From contig NZ_LN849007.1 of NCBI RefSeq assembly GCF_001243045.1, positions 834,989-898,988 on the forward strand: a DNA stretch of 64,000 nucleotides, written 5' to 3'. The DNA comes from Clostridium niameyense. Its GTDB lineage: Bacteria; Bacillota; Clostridia; Clostridiales; Clostridiaceae. Within the stretch, counting starts at the first letter, position 1. Every line of letters begins with the position of its first letter. The position numbers and the translations under genes were made by a program. Positions 45,154 through 54,905 of this stretch are shown here, piece by piece. The notes below the pieces were generated by a model. It ran no database searches. It saw only the letters and a list, made by a program, of their open reading frames with translations, and was not told the DNA's origin.

Positions 45154-45179
45154 ATATTTAGTAATAATTTTTATACCCA
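45154..45179 (+). promoter_or_regulatory. Weak candidate SigE promoter for spoIVA
   Basis: ATATT (45154-45158) and TATACCCA (45172-45179) sit 13 bases apart, near the SigE pattern. spoIVA belongs to the SigE regulon in all studied spore-formers, but the match is weak. Confidence 0.25.
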
Positions 45180-45225
45180 CTAAATATATATATATTGTTA
45201 ATATTATATAGCTGGGGGGTATACT

Positions 45226-46707
45226 TTGGATAACTTTGATATATATAAAGATATAGCAGAAAGAACCCAAGGAGACATTTATGTCGGCGTAGTAGGTCCT
45301 GTTAGAACAGGAAAATCTACTTTTATAAAAAAATTTATGGAGATTATGGTCATACCTAAGATAGAGAACTCCTATAAGAAACAAAGGGCAAAAGATGAGC
45401 TTCCACAAAGCTCTTCAGGAAAGTCTATCCATACTACAGAACCTAAATTTGTTCCAAACGAAGCCATAGAAGTAAATTTAGGAGAGGATATTAAATTTAA
45501 AGTAAGAATGGTAGATTGTGTAGGTTATATTGTACAACAAGCTTTGGGATATATGGAGGACGAAGGTAAACCTAAAATGGTTACAACTCCATGGTATGAT
45601 TATGAAATACCTTTCGAAGAAGCTGCAGAGATAGGAACTAAAAAAGTTATAAATGAGCATTCTACTATAGGACTTTTGATTACTACAGATGGCTCCATTA
45701 CAGATATTGATAGACAAGAATATGTAAAGGTAGAGGAAAGGGTTGTAGGTGAGTTAAAATCTATAAATAAGCCTTTTATAATAGTTTTAAATTCAGCTCA
45801 TCCTTATGCACCAGAAACCATAGAATTAAAAAAGAATTTAGAAGAAAAATATGATGTACCTGTACAAATTATGGATGTAATTAATATGAAGGAAGAAGAC
45901 ATAACTGATGTATTTCATAGAGTACTTAAAGAGTTCCCTATAAAGGAAATAAATATTTTTATGCCAACTTGGATAGAACAACTAAAAAGAGAACATTGGT
46001 TAAAGACAGATTTTCTAAATGTAGTAAAAGATATAGCAAAGGATATATATAAAGTAAGGGATATAAAAGGTATTGTAGATGGAATGGATGAATATGAATT
46101 TTTAGAAAACTGTGATTTGGATGAAATGAATATGGGGGAAGGTACTGCCAAGGTAAAACTAATGCCTAAAGAGGGATTGTTTTACAAAATTATAGGTGAA
46201 GTATGCAGTGAAGATATATCAAATGAAAATGACTTATTAAAAATAGTAGAACAGATGCATAAGGCTAAGTTAGAGTATGACAAGGTTGCTAAGGCATTAG
46301 AGGATGTAAAGGAAACGGGATATGGTCTTGTGGCACCTCAACTTACCGAAATGAAATTAGAGGAGCCTGAAATAGTTAAACAAGGTAATCGCTACGGTGT
46401 TAAATTAAAGGCTAGTGCACCATCTCTACACTTTATAAAGGCAGATATTGAAACAGAAGTGTCACCTATAATGGGCACTGAAAAAGAAAGTGAAGAAATG
46501 TTAAAATCTCTTTTAGAAGAATTTGAGAATGATCCTTCGAAAATATGGCAAAGTAATATGTTTGGAAAATCTTTAGAGGTTTTAGTTAAGGAAGGGTTAC
46601 AAAACAAATTATATAGAATGCCAGAAGATGTACAGATTAAGATTCAAAAAACTCTGCAGAAAATTATAAACGAAGGTAATGGCGGATTAATTTGTATTAT
46701 ATTGTAA
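45226..46707 (+). CDS. spoIVA: Spore coat morphogenetic ATPase SpoIVA
   Basis: 493 residues, typical length, from TTG 45226 behind GGGGGG. N-terminal TRAFAC-type ATPase domain: Walker A GPVRTGKST (about 24-32), Walker B-like 'VRMVDCVGY', and 'TTDGSITDIDR'. A long middle domain follows. The strictly conserved C-terminus GNGGLICIIL binds SpoVM. SpoIVA polymerises on the forespore surface as the coat basement layer, anchored by SpoVM (encoded at 63109 in this window). It is followed by a terminator. Confidence 0.97.
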   Translation: MDNFDIYKDIAERTQGDIYVGVVGPVRTGKSTFIKKFMEIMVIPKIENSYKKQRAKDELPQSSSGKSIHTTEPKFVPNEAIEVNLGEDIKFKVRMVDCVGYIVQQALGYMEDEGKPKMVTTPWYDYEIPFEEAAEIGTKKVINEHSTIGLLITTDGSITDIDRQEYVKVEERVVGELKSINKPFIIVLNSAHPYAPETIELKKNLEEKYDVPVQIMDVINMKEEDITDVFHRVLKEFPIKEINIFMPTWIEQLKREHWLKTDFLNVVKDIAKDIYKVRDIKGIVDGMDEYEFLENCDLDEMNMGEGTAKVKLMPKEGLFYKIIGEVCSEDISNENDLLKIVEQMHKAKLEYDKVAKALEDVKETGYGLVAPQLTEMKLEEPEIVKQGNRYGVKLKASAPSLHFIKADIETEVSPIMGTEKESEEMLKSLLEEFENDPSKIWQSNMFGKSLEVLVKEGLQNKLYRMPEDVQIKIQKTLQKIINEGNGGLICIIL

Positions 46708-46714
46708 TAAATCT

Positions 46715-46750
46715 AAAATCCTATTAGATAACCTAATAGGATTTTATTTT
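46715..46750 (+). terminator. Intrinsic terminator after spoIVA
   Basis: Perfect 13-bp stem AAAATCCTATTAG/CTAATAGGATTTT with a five-base loop. Confidence 0.92.
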
Positions 46751-46810
46751 ACCTATAAATAAAATAATGATATATTTAAATAAGAAAATAATATAAAGGG
46801 GACAGGTAGT

Positions 46811-47812
46811 ATGAAAAAAGTTGCAGTAGTATTTAATGGTGGTACTATATCTATGAAAGTAGATCCAAGAATAAAGGCGGCGGTGCCAAGCCTTTCAGGT
46901 GAGGAAATAATGGCTATGGTTACAGGTATAGAAAAGTATGCGCAAATAGAATGTCATGACTTTTCTAACGTTCCAAGTCCATATGTAACTCCTGAAGATA
47001 TGATGAATTTATCAGAATATATAAAAAAGTTATTAAAAAAAGAGGACATATGTGGGGTAGTAGTAACTCATGGAACAGATTCTTTAGAAGAAACTGCTTA
47101 CTTATTAGATTTAACTATAAAATCTAATAAACCTATAATAGTTACTGGAGCTATGAGAAGTAGTTCAGAATTAGGTTATGATGGCCCAGCTAATTTATCT
47201 GCATCTATTTGCACAGCTATATCTAACGAGGCCATAGGAAAAGGTGTATTAGTTTGTTTAAATGATGAGCTAAATTGTGCAAGTGAGGTTACAAAATCTA
47301 ATTCTACAGCATTAAATGCTTTTAGAAGCCCTGTATTTGGACCTATAGGTATAGTGGATAATAATCAAGTCATATTCTATAGAGAAAAATTAAAAAAACA
47401 ACATATAGAAGTTGAAAAAATAGAAAATAATGTAAGTCTAATAAAATGCGTTTCTGGAATGAATTCAGGTTTAATAGACTTTTGTATAGATAAAGGAGAT
47501 AAAGGTATAGTTATAGAAGCCATGGGAAGAGGCAATATACCACCTCAAATGGTAGATGGAGTTAAAAGGGCTATAGATAAAGGAGTAGCAGTAGTTGTAG
47601 TTTCAAGATGTTTTGAAGGAAGAGTATTAGATACTTATGGTTATTATGGTGGTGGAAAAAAACTTAGAGAAATGGGAGTTATATTTGGAGATTGTCTACC
47701 AGGACAAAAGGCGAGAATAAAGTTGATGCTAGCTCTAAAGAAATCAGAATATAATATAGATAAAATAAGACGAATTTTTGAAGAAGGACTTTATAATTAT
47801 ATTACTTATTAA
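46811..47812 (+). CDS. L-asparaginase, type I-like
   Basis: 333 residues. Both catalytic Thr motifs are present: FNGGTISMK (Thr near 12) and VVTHGTDSLEETAY (near 85-98), with the Lys of 'VTGAMRSSSELGYDGPANL'. No signal peptide, so it is cytoplasmic and of the AnsA/type I kind, hydrolysing asparagine to aspartate and ammonia. The related Glu-tRNA(Gln) amidotransferase GatD is unlikely, as it needs an extra N-terminal domain. RBS AAGGGGA before ATG 46811. The gene stands alone. Confidence 0.9.
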   Translation: MKKVAVVFNGGTISMKVDPRIKAAVPSLSGEEIMAMVTGIEKYAQIECHDFSNVPSPYVTPEDMMNLSEYIKKLLKKEDICGVVVTHGTDSLEETAYLLDLTIKSNKPIIVTGAMRSSSELGYDGPANLSASICTAISNEAIGKGVLVCLNDELNCASEVTKSNSTALNAFRSPVFGPIGIVDNNQVIFYREKLKKQHIEVEKIENNVSLIKCVSGMNSGLIDFCIDKGDKGIVIEAMGRGNIPPQMVDGVKRAIDKGVAVVVVSRCFEGRVLDTYGYYGGGKKLREMGVIFGDCLPGQKARIKLMLALKKSEYNIDKIRRIFEEGLYNYITY

Positions 47813-47923
47813 TAGTGATTTTAAAGAATTTAAATTAATGTGATAAAAGTTTGTTTATAGGGTTAATTTTATGATATAATTTTTTTAATAAAACTAAGCA
47901 AGTTTAAGAAAATACGGCTTGTG

Positions 47924-47952
47924 TTGTAAAGTTTATTTAATTTATGTATAAT
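47924..47952 (+). promoter_or_regulatory. Promoter of the yicC-remA-gmk-rpoZ-coaBC operon
   Basis: TTGTAA (47924-47929), 17 bases, TATAAT (47947-47952), 36 bases before yicC. A second TGATATAAT extended -10 lies further upstream near 47871-47880. Confidence 0.65.
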
Positions 47953-47987
47953 TATCATATCTGAGGGTATGTGGAAGGATGAAAATA

Positions 47988-48866
47988 ATGATTAAAAGTA
48001 TGACAGGGTTTGGTAGGGGCACTATTGAACAACAAAATAAAGTTTTTACGGTAGAAATAAGAAGTGTTAATCACAGATATTGTGATATAAATATCAAGAT
48101 GCCTAAATCATTTATGCCTTTAGAAGAACATATAAGAAAGATTCTTCGTACAAAAGTTCATAGAGGTAAAATAGATGTATACATAACTTTTAATACATAT
48201 GATAAAGATGATGTAGAACTTATATTCAATGAAACTTTAGCAGATAGTTATCATAAATGTCTCAAAAATATAAGTAAGAGATATGAAGTTAAAAATGATA
48301 TGTCAGTATCTTTAATTGCTAGATTTCCTGAAGTAATATCTATGAAGCCTAAAAAGGAAGATTTAGATGAAATATGGAATATGTTAAATAATCCATTAAA
48401 TGAAGCAGTAAATGATTTGGTAAATATGAGGGAAAGGGAGGGCAGTAAGCTTTACCAAGATATAAACACTAAATGTGAAAATATAAAAGTCATGGTAGGG
48501 AAAATCGAGAAAAGGCTTCCTTTAGTAGTTAAAGATTATAATAAAAAGGTTAATGAAAGAGTAAGAGAACTTTTAGAAAACTCAGAAGTTGATGAAAATA
48601 GAATTGCTATGGAAGTTGCCTTATTTGTAGATAAGTCTTCTATAGATGAAGAAATAGTAAGGCTTAATAGTCATATAAATCAGCTAAAAGAAACTTTAAA
48701 TTTACAAGAGCCAATAGGAAGAAAACTCGATTTTATAGTTCAAGAGATGAATAGAGAAGCTAACACTATAGCATCTAAAACCACAGATCTTGAAACAGTA
48801 AACTTAATATTAAATATAAAAAACGAAATAGAAAAAATTAGAGAACAAGTACAAAACATAGAATAA
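47988..48866 (+). CDS. yicC: YicC/YloC family endoribonuclease
   Basis: 292 residues from ATG 47988, which GGAAGG fits. The earlier ATG at 47979 touches that site. Family signature MIKSMTGFGRG at the start, 'EIRSVNHRYCDI', 'EEIVRLNSHINQ' and the C-terminal 'GRKLDFIVQEMNREANTIASK' (split for length: ends NTIASK). YicC proteins are metal-dependent ribonucleases implicated in small RNA turnover. The order yloC-remA-gmk-rpoZ-coaBC-priA equals that of B. subtilis, so identity by synteny is strong. Confidence 0.93.
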   Translation: MIKSMTGFGRGTIEQQNKVFTVEIRSVNHRYCDINIKMPKSFMPLEEHIRKILRTKVHRGKIDVYITFNTYDKDDVELIFNETLADSYHKCLKNISKRYEVKNDMSVSLIARFPEVISMKPKKEDLDEIWNMLNNPLNEAVNDLVNMREREGSKLYQDINTKCENIKVMVGKIEKRLPLVVKDYNKKVNERVRELLENSEVDENRIAMEVALFVDKSSIDEEIVRLNSHINQLKETLNLQEPIGRKLDFIVQEMNREANTIASKTTDLETVNLILNIKNEIEKIREQVQNIE

Positions 48867-48884
48867 AATATTAGGAGGATTTTT

Positions 48885-49157
48885 ATGGGTATAAAATTAA
48901 TAAATATAGGTTTTGGAAATATAGTATCAGCAAATAGATTGGTAGCTATAGTAAGCCCAGAGTCAGCACCTATAAAAAGAATAATTCAGGAAGCAAGAGA
49001 TAGAGGAATGCTTATAGATGCAACTTATGGAAGAAGAACAAGAGCAGTTATTATAACAGATAGTGACCATGTTATACTTTCAGCGGTACAACCGGAAACA
49101 GTGGCGCATAGATTATCATCAAAAGATGAAGAAATGGCAAATGAGGTTGATGAATAA
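48885..49157 (+). CDS. remA: Extracellular matrix regulator RemA family (DUF370)
   Basis: 90 residues. '[28 protein letters not shown]', then '[21 protein letters not shown]', the DUF370 pattern. In B. subtilis, RemA is a DNA-binding protein that activates matrix and osmoprotection operons. In clostridia the targets are unknown. AGGAGG before ATG 48885. It overlaps the gmk start by one base (TAATG). Confidence 0.93.
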   Translation: MGIKLINIGFGNIVSANRLVAIVSPESAPIKRIIQEARDRGMLIDATYGRRTRAVIITDSDHVILSAVQPETVAHRLSSKDEEMANEVDE

Positions 49158-49786
49158 TGGCTAAAAAGGGACTACTTATAGTAATATCAGGACCATCTGG
49201 TGCTGGTAAAGGAACTATATGTAAAGAACTTATAATGCGAGAAAAATTATGGGTTTCAGTATCTGCTACTACGAGATCTCCGAGACAAGGTGAAGAGCAT
49301 GGAATAAATTATTACTTTTTGACTAGAGAAGATTTTGAAGAAAAAATAGAATCAGGAGATTTTTTAGAGCATGCTGAGGTTTATGGAAATTTATACGGAA
49401 CTCCTAAATCTAAAGTATTAGAAAAAATAAATAATGGGCATAATGTAATATTAGAAATAGATATTCAAGGTGCCTTAAAAGTGAAAGAAACTTATCCAGA
49501 AGGTGTGTTTATATTTGTATTGCCTCCTTCAATGGAAGAACTTAAAAGAAGAATAATAGGTAGAGGTAGTGAAACAGCAGAATCTTTAATGACAAGATTT
49601 AAATCTGCTTATAAAGAAATAAATTATGTGTCAAAATATAATTATGCTGTAGTAAATGATGAAGTTGAAAAGGCAGTAAAAAAAATAAAAGGTATAATTG
49701 TAGCAGAAAGCTGCAGAGTAGATAGAATTAAAGATACAATATTAGCTTCAAAGGAGGAATTTATTCATGAGCAGTTCTATGATTAA
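49157..49786 (+). CDS. gmk: Guanylate kinase
   Basis: 209 residues. P-loop ISGPSGAGKGT (about 9-19), 'SATTRSPRQGEEHGINYYF', 'FLEHAEVYGNLYGTPKS' and 'EIDIQGALKVK', all classical guanylate kinase blocks. Phosphorylates GMP to GDP. It shares its first base with the remA stop and overlaps rpoZ by 20 bases, so the three are translationally linked. Confidence 0.97.
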   Translation: MAKKGLLIVISGPSGAGKGTICKELIMREKLWVSVSATTRSPRQGEEHGINYYFLTREDFEEKIESGDFLEHAEVYGNLYGTPKSKVLEKINNGHNVILEIDIQGALKVKETYPEGVFIFVLPPSMEELKRRIIGRGSETAESLMTRFKSAYKEINYVSKYNYAVVNDEVEKAVKKIKGIIVAESCRVDRIKDTILASKEEFIHEQFYD

Positions 49787-49985
49787 TCCATCAATAGTAG
49801 ATTTAATGGAAAAGGTAGATAATAGATACGCATTAATAGTTATAACATCAAAAAGAGCAAGACAAATTATAGATGGGAAAGAACCATTAGTAGATATGGA
49901 TTCTACTAAGCCTGTTACTTTAGCTATAAATGAAATTAATGAGGGAAAAATAAGCTACAAAACACTTAAAGAAGGAATAAAATAA
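49767..49985 (+). CDS. rpoZ: RNA polymerase omega subunit
   Basis: 72 residues. 'INPSIVDLMEKVDNRYALIVITSKRARQI' and 'KPVTLAINEINEGKI' mark omega, which stabilises the RNA polymerase core. AAAGGAGG ends eight bases before ATG 49767, inside gmk. Position after gmk is universal in Firmicutes. Confidence 0.96.
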   Translation: MSSSMINPSIVDLMEKVDNRYALIVITSKRARQIIDGKEPLVDMDSTKPVTLAINEINEGKISYKTLKEGIK

Positions 49986-49986
49986 T

Positions 49987-51174
49987 ATGAATAAAAAATC
50001 TGTAGTTATAGGAGTAACTGGAGGTATTGCATGTTATAAGACTTTAGATATAGTAAGTAGATTAAAAAAGAAGAACTATGAAGTAAATGTAATTATGACA
50101 AGTTCAGCATTAAAGTTTATAAATCCACTTCCTTTTCAGAGTCTAAGTCAAAATTTTGTGGTTAAAGATATGTTTGAAGAACCAAAGGCCTTTGAAATAC
50201 AACATATATCTTTAGCTAAAAAAGCTGATTTAATATTAGTAGCTCCAGCTACGGCAAATATTATTGGTAAAGTTGCTAATGGTATAGCAGATGATATGCT
50301 ATCTACTACTATAATGGCAGCTAAGTGTCCCATAATTTTTGCTCCAGCTATGAATACAAATATGTATAGAAATCCTATAGTACAAGATAATATGAAAAAA
50401 TTAGAATATCATGGTTATAGCTTTATAAATCCCATCTCAGGAAAACTTGCCTGTGGTGATGTAGGAGAAGGAAAAATGGAGGATACTGAAACTATAGTAG
50501 AAATGGTGGATAGTATGCTTTATCCTATAAAGGACTTAATAGGTAAAAATGTATTAGTTACTGCAGGACCTACTATAGCTCCTATAGATCCAGTAAGGTT
50601 TATAACTAATAGATCTTCAGGAAAGATGGGTTATGCTATAGCAAAAGAGGCTAGAGATAGGGGAGCAAACGTGACTTTAATATCAGGACCTACTAATCTA
50701 AAAGATCCTATAGGAGTAAATCTTATAAGAGTAAAAACTAATGAAGAAATGTTGAATGCCGTAAAGGATAATTTTAATAATAAACATATAGTAATAAAAT
50801 CTGCAGCTGTTGCAGACTATAAACCTAAAGAGTACTGTAATCATAAGATAAAGAAAGCAGGAGAAAATTTAAATTTAGAACTTATTAAAGATACGGATAT
50901 ATTAAAGGAATTAGGACTTATAAAAAATAATCAAATATTAGTAGGATTTGCTGCAGAGAGTAAAGATCTTTTAGAAAATGCAAAGGTTAAATTACATAAT
51001 AAAAACTTAGATTTTATAGTGGCGAATAACATATTGTCTAAGGATACGGGATTTTCCTCAGAAGATAATTTAGTTACTATTTTATCAAAGGATGGTAATG
51101 TTATTGCTTTAGAAAAAATGACTAAAAGAGAAATTGCAAATAAATTATTTGATGTTATATTAAATAAAATGTAA
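49987..51174 (+). CDS. coaBC: Bifunctional phosphopantothenoylcysteine decarboxylase/synthetase
   Basis: 395 residues. The N-terminal CoaC flavin domain has GVTGGIACYKTLDI, 'APATANIIGKVANGIADD' and 'PAMNTNMYRNP'. The C-terminal CoaB synthetase starts near 185 with 'GKNVLVTAGPTIAPIDPVRF', 'TNRSSGKMGYAIAKEA' and ends with 'LVGFAAES' plus 'IVANNI'. Two steps of coenzyme A synthesis in one chain. It starts one base after rpoZ ends and is followed by a terminator. Confidence 0.97.
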   Translation: MNKKSVVIGVTGGIACYKTLDIVSRLKKKNYEVNVIMTSSALKFINPLPFQSLSQNFVVKDMFEEPKAFEIQHISLAKKADLILVAPATANIIGKVANGIADDMLSTTIMAAKCPIIFAPAMNTNMYRNPIVQDNMKKLEYHGYSFINPISGKLACGDVGEGKMEDTETIVEMVDSMLYPIKDLIGKNVLVTAGPTIAPIDPVRFITNRSSGKMGYAIAKEARDRGANVTLISGPTNLKDPIGVNLIRVKTNEEMLNAVKDNFNNKHIVIKSAAVADYKPKEYCNHKIKKAGENLNLELIKDTDILKELGLIKNNQILVGFAAESKDLLENAKVKLHNKNLDFIVANNILSKDTGFSSEDNLVTILSKDGNVIALEKMTKREIANKLFDVILNKM

Positions 51175-51181
51175 TAATTAT

Positions 51182-51225
51182 ACAAAAGGGGCAGTAACCT
51201 AAGTAAGTTAAGGCCTCTTTTGTTA
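51182..51225 (+). terminator. Intrinsic terminator after coaBC
   Basis: ACAAAAGGGGC (51182-51192) pairs with GCCTCTTTTGT (51213-51223) with one G-U. The loop is 20 bases. This splits coaBC from priA. Confidence 0.7.
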
Positions 51226-51257
51226 TTAAATTATATTTTCCTTAAAAGGGTGATAAA

Positions 51258-53459
51258 GTGTTTAAATATGCAGGTATTGTAGTAAATAACTCTTCTATAA
51301 AATTAGATAAATTATTTACTTACGCAATTCCAGAAAAAATAATAGATAAAATAAAAATAGGTCATAGAGTAAAGGTGCCTTTTGGAAAAGGAAATAAAAA
51401 GATATATGGGTTTATTTTAGAACTTTATGAGGATATAGAAGAAAAGGTAGAAGTAAAATCTATTGTAAGTTTATGTGAGGAAGAACCAATCCTTACATTA
51501 AATGATATAAAACTTATAATGGAAATGAAAAAAAAATATCTTTGTACATATTTAGAATGTATAAAGGTTATGATACCGCCGGGAATTAATAAGGGTACAA
51601 AAACTAAAATAGAGAATTTTATATTTAAGGGTCAGCCATTAAAGGATAAGTATAAAAAAGAAAATTACATGAAAATTTATAATTGTGTAAGAGAAAATAA
51701 TGGAGTTTATAATAAAAATTCTTTGAGTAATAAGTTTAACTTTTCCCTATCCTCTATAAATACTTTAATAAAACATGGATTTTTACTTCAGAAACCATTG
51801 GTAGTAAATAGGTATAACAATAAAAATTATAAAGATTATGAAGAAAAAATATTGAATTCGGATCAAAGTTTAGCTTTATATAAAATATTAAATTCTAAGA
51901 ATAAGGTTTCTTTAATTCATGGAGTTACTGGTAGTGGAAAAACAGAAATTTATATGCATCTTGTAAAGCATATGATAAGAAAAGGAAAAGATTCTATTAT
52001 ATTAGTACCTGAAATATCTTTAACCCCACAAATGGTAGAAAGATTTAAAGGAAGGTTTGGAAAAGATATAAGTGTATTTCATAGTAAATTATCTGATGGA
52101 GAAAGATTTGACGAATGGAGAAGAATTAAAAATAAAGAAGTAAAGGTAGCTATAGGAGCAAGATCCGCAGTATTTTTGCCTTTTAATAATTTAGGGCTTA
52201 TAGTTATAGATGAAGAACATGAAACTAGTTATAAATCTGATAGTAATCCTAAATATAATGCTAAGGAAATTGCTTATATGAGATGTTTTAATGAAAATTG
52301 CAAGCTAATATTAGGGTCAGCAACACCTTCTTTAGATACATATTATTTCTCTAAGAATAACATGATAAATTTAATAAATATGGATAAAAGAATAGATGGA
52401 GCATCTATGCCTAATGTTAAAATAGTAGATATGAGAGAAGAATTAATAAAGGGTAATAAATCCATATTTAGTAATGATTTGTATCAAAGTATAAAAGAAA
52501 GTCTTTCTAAAAAAGAACAGGTGATTTTGTTTTTGAATAGGAGAGGATTTTCTACTTTTGTATCTTGTAGGCAATGTGGTTATGTATTTAAGTGCAATAA
52601 TTGTGATATATCTTTAACTTATCACAGTAGTGATAGATTTTTAAAATGTCATTATTGTGGTAGTAGGGCAAAAGTTCCTCACAAATGTCCTAATTGTGGT
52701 AGTAAATATGTGAAATATTTTGGAGTAGGTACAGAAAAAGTAGAAGAAGAAATAAAAAAATATTTTAGTGAAGCAAGAGTATTAAGAATGGATTTAGATA
52801 CTACAAGAGCTAAAGATTCTTACGAGAATATATACAGGATTTTTAAAGAAGGTAGAGCAGATATTTTAGTAGGAACTCAAATGATAGCTAAAGGATTAGA
52901 TTTTCCTAATGTAACTTTAGTAGGAATTATAGCAGCAGATATATCTTTAAATTTACCAGATTATAGAGCAGAAGAGAGGACATTTCAGCTTATAACTCAA
53001 GTATCAGGAAGAGCTGGAAGGGGTAATAAAGAAGGAAAAGTTATAGTTCAAACTTATAATCCAGATAATGACAGTATAATTTCTGCAGCAAATGGAGATT
53101 ATGAAGGCTTTTATAATAAAGAAATAACGGTAAGAGAGAATATGAATTATCCACCATTTTCAAAAATATTACTTATAAATTTAAGTAGTAAATATGAACA
53201 CAAATTAATAAAAAATATACAAAATGTTGGGATAATTTTAGAGAAAAATTTATCAAAATATGATAATTTAAATATACTAGGTCCATGTCCCTGCCCGTTG
53301 TCAAAAATAAAGGAAATGTATAGGTGGCAAATAGTTATTAAGGGAAGTATAGATAATAATTTAGCAAAAAAAATAAAAAAAGTGGTTTATACTTTGTTAG
53401 AACCTGTTTATAATGATATAAGGGTAAGTTTAGATATAAATCCTAGTAGCTTATTATAA
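51258..53459 (+). CDS. priA: Primosomal replication protein N' (PriA helicase)
   Basis: 733 residues from GTG 51258. N-terminal 3'-binding domain, then helicase motifs: Walker A HGVTGSGKTE (about 220), 'VPEISLTPQMVERF', DEEH Walker B, 'GSATPS' motif III, and 'VGTQMIAKGLDFPNV'. A zinc-binding insert of four CxxC pairs lies between about 435 and 480 (CRQC, CNNC, CHYC, CPNC). PriA restarts collapsed replication forks. It heads the priA-def-fmt operon. Confidence 0.97.
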   Translation: MFKYAGIVVNNSSIKLDKLFTYAIPEKIIDKIKIGHRVKVPFGKGNKKIYGFILELYEDIEEKVEVKSIVSLCEEEPILTLNDIKLIMEMKKKYLCTYLECIKVMIPPGINKGTKTKIENFIFKGQPLKDKYKKENYMKIYNCVRENNGVYNKNSLSNKFNFSLSSINTLIKHGFLLQKPLVVNRYNNKNYKDYEEKILNSDQSLALYKILNSKNKVSLIHGVTGSGKTEIYMHLVKHMIRKGKDSIILVPEISLTPQMVERFKGRFGKDISVFHSKLSDGERFDEWRRIKNKEVKVAIGARSAVFLPFNNLGLIVIDEEHETSYKSDSNPKYNAKEIAYMRCFNENCKLILGSATPSLDTYYFSKNNMINLINMDKRIDGASMPNVKIVDMREELIKGNKSIFSNDLYQSIKESLSKKEQVILFLNRRGFSTFVSCRQCGYVFKCNNCDISLTYHSSDRFLKCHYCGSRAKVPHKCPNCGSKYVKYFGVGTEKVEEEIKKYFSEARVLRMDLDTTRAKDSYENIYRIFKEGRADILVGTQMIAKGLDFPNVTLVGIIAADISLNLPDYRAEERTFQLITQVSGRAGRGNKEGKVIVQTYNPDNDSIISAANGDYEGFYNKEITVRENMNYPPFSKILLINLSSKYEHKLIKNIQNVGIILEKNLSKYDNLNILGPCPCPLSKIKEMYRWQIVIKGSIDNNLAKKIKKVVYTLLEPVYNDIRVSLDINPSSLL

Positions 53460-53479
53460 TTTAAATGGAGGGAATAATT

Positions 53480-53920
53480 ATGGCTTTAAGAAATATAAGA
53501 GAAAATGGAGACGGATTATTAAGAAAAAAAAGTAGAAAAGTAGAAAAGATTGATGAAAGAATATTAACTTTAATAGATGATATGGTAGAAACTATGTATG
53601 AAGCTGATGGAGTAGGACTTGCAGCTCCACAAGTTGGTATTTTAAAAAGAGTTGTAGTTATAGATGTAGGAGAAGGAATATTAAAACTTATAAATCCAGA
53701 AATAATAGAAAAAGAAGGAGCTTATACAGATGTAGAGGGCTGCTTAAGTGTACCTGGTATACAAAAGAAAGTTGAAAGACCTTATAAGGTAAAGGTTAAA
53801 GCTTTAAATGAAAAAGGAGAAGAAATAGTGGTAGAAGGTGAAGAACTTCTAGCAAGAGCACTATGTCATGAAATAGATCACTTAGAAGGAATTTTGTTTA
53901 TAGATAAAGCAATAAATTAG
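53480..53920 (+). CDS. def: Peptide deformylase
   Basis: 146 residues from ATG 53480, with TGGAGGGA correctly placed. The ATG at 53465 lacks a site. All three metal motifs: [10 protein letters not shown] (motif 1), EGCLS (Cys ligand) and HEIDH (His-Glu-His). Removes the formyl group from nascent proteins. It is upstream of fmt, the enzyme that puts that group on, as usual. Confidence 0.97.
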   Translation: MALRNIRENGDGLLRKKSRKVEKIDERILTLIDDMVETMYEADGVGLAAPQVGILKRVVVIDVGEGILKLINPEIIEKEGAYTDVEGCLSVPGIQKKVERPYKVKVKALNEKGEEIVVEGEELLARALCHEIDHLEGILFIDKAIN

Positions 53921-53935
53921 AGGGGAGATGTAAAT

Positions 53936-54874
53936 TTGAAAGATGTAAGTATAGTTTTCATGGGAACTCCAGAGTTTGCAGTACCTTCTTTAAAAATATT
54001 AATAGATGAATTTAATGTAGAGGCAGTATTTACACAACCAGATAGACCTAAAGGAAGAGGAAAAAAGCTAGCTATATCTCCTATAAAAGAAGTAGCTTTG
54101 GAAAATAACATACCAGTTTATCAACCTTTAAAATTAAAGAATGATGAAGAATGTATAAAAAAGTTAAAAGAAATTAAACCTGATTTTATAATAGTAGTAG
54201 CTTTCGGACAAATACTTTCAAAAGAAGTATTAGATATACCTAAGGTAGGATGTATAAATTTACATGCTTCTCTTTTACCTAAGTATAGAGGTGCAGCTCC
54301 AATAAATTGGGCTATAATAAATGGAGAAAAACAAACTGGAAATACCACTATGTTTATGGATGTGGGATTAGATACAGGAGATATGCTTTTGAAAAGTTAT
54401 GTAGATGTAACTGAGGATATGACTGCAGGTGATCTTCATGATATTCTAAAAGAGGATGGAGCAAACCTTTTAGTTGAAACTATTAAGGGATTAAAGGATA
54501 ATTTAATAAAAAGACAAAAACAAGAAGATAGTAAAAGTATGTATGCTTCAATGCTTAATAAAGCTATGGCTAAAATTGATTGGAATAAAAACAGTGAGGA
54601 TATAAATCTTTTAGTTAGAGGTTTAAATCCATGGCCTGTTGCATATACTCAATATGAAAATAAATTAATGAAAATTTATAAAACTAAAATTATTAATGAA
54701 AATTCTGATGAAATTCCAGGCACAATTATAGGTGTATCAAAGGAAGGAATAAAAGTATCTACTAAAAATGGAGTTTTATTGCTTCAGGTTATTCAATTTC
54801 CTGGTAAAAAACCTATGGAAGTATCAGAATATATAAAAGGACACAATATAATAGAGAATACTTTATTAGGTTAA
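53936..54874 (+). CDS. fmt: Methionyl-tRNA formyltransferase
   Basis: 312 residues from TTG 53936 (RBS GGGGAGA). '[13 protein letters not shown]' at the N-terminus, the formyl-folate site '[20 protein letters not shown]' (near 107) and DTGDM (near 142) are diagnostic. A C-terminal tRNA-binding domain follows. Formylates initiator Met-tRNA. It is the third gene of priA-def-fmt. Confidence 0.97.
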   Translation: MKDVSIVFMGTPEFAVPSLKILIDEFNVEAVFTQPDRPKGRGKKLAISPIKEVALENNIPVYQPLKLKNDEECIKKLKEIKPDFIIVVAFGQILSKEVLDIPKVGCINLHASLLPKYRGAAPINWAIINGEKQTGNTTMFMDVGLDTGDMLLKSYVDVTEDMTAGDLHDILKEDGANLLVETIKGLKDNLIKRQKQEDSKSMYASMLNKAMAKIDWNKNSEDINLLVRGLNPWPVAYTQYENKLMKIYKTKIINENSDEIPGTIIGVSKEGIKVSTKNGVLLLQVIQFPGKKPMEVSEYIKGHNIIENTLLG

Positions 54875-54905
54875 AAATTAAAATGGTAAGGTAAGGAGGA
54901 TAATT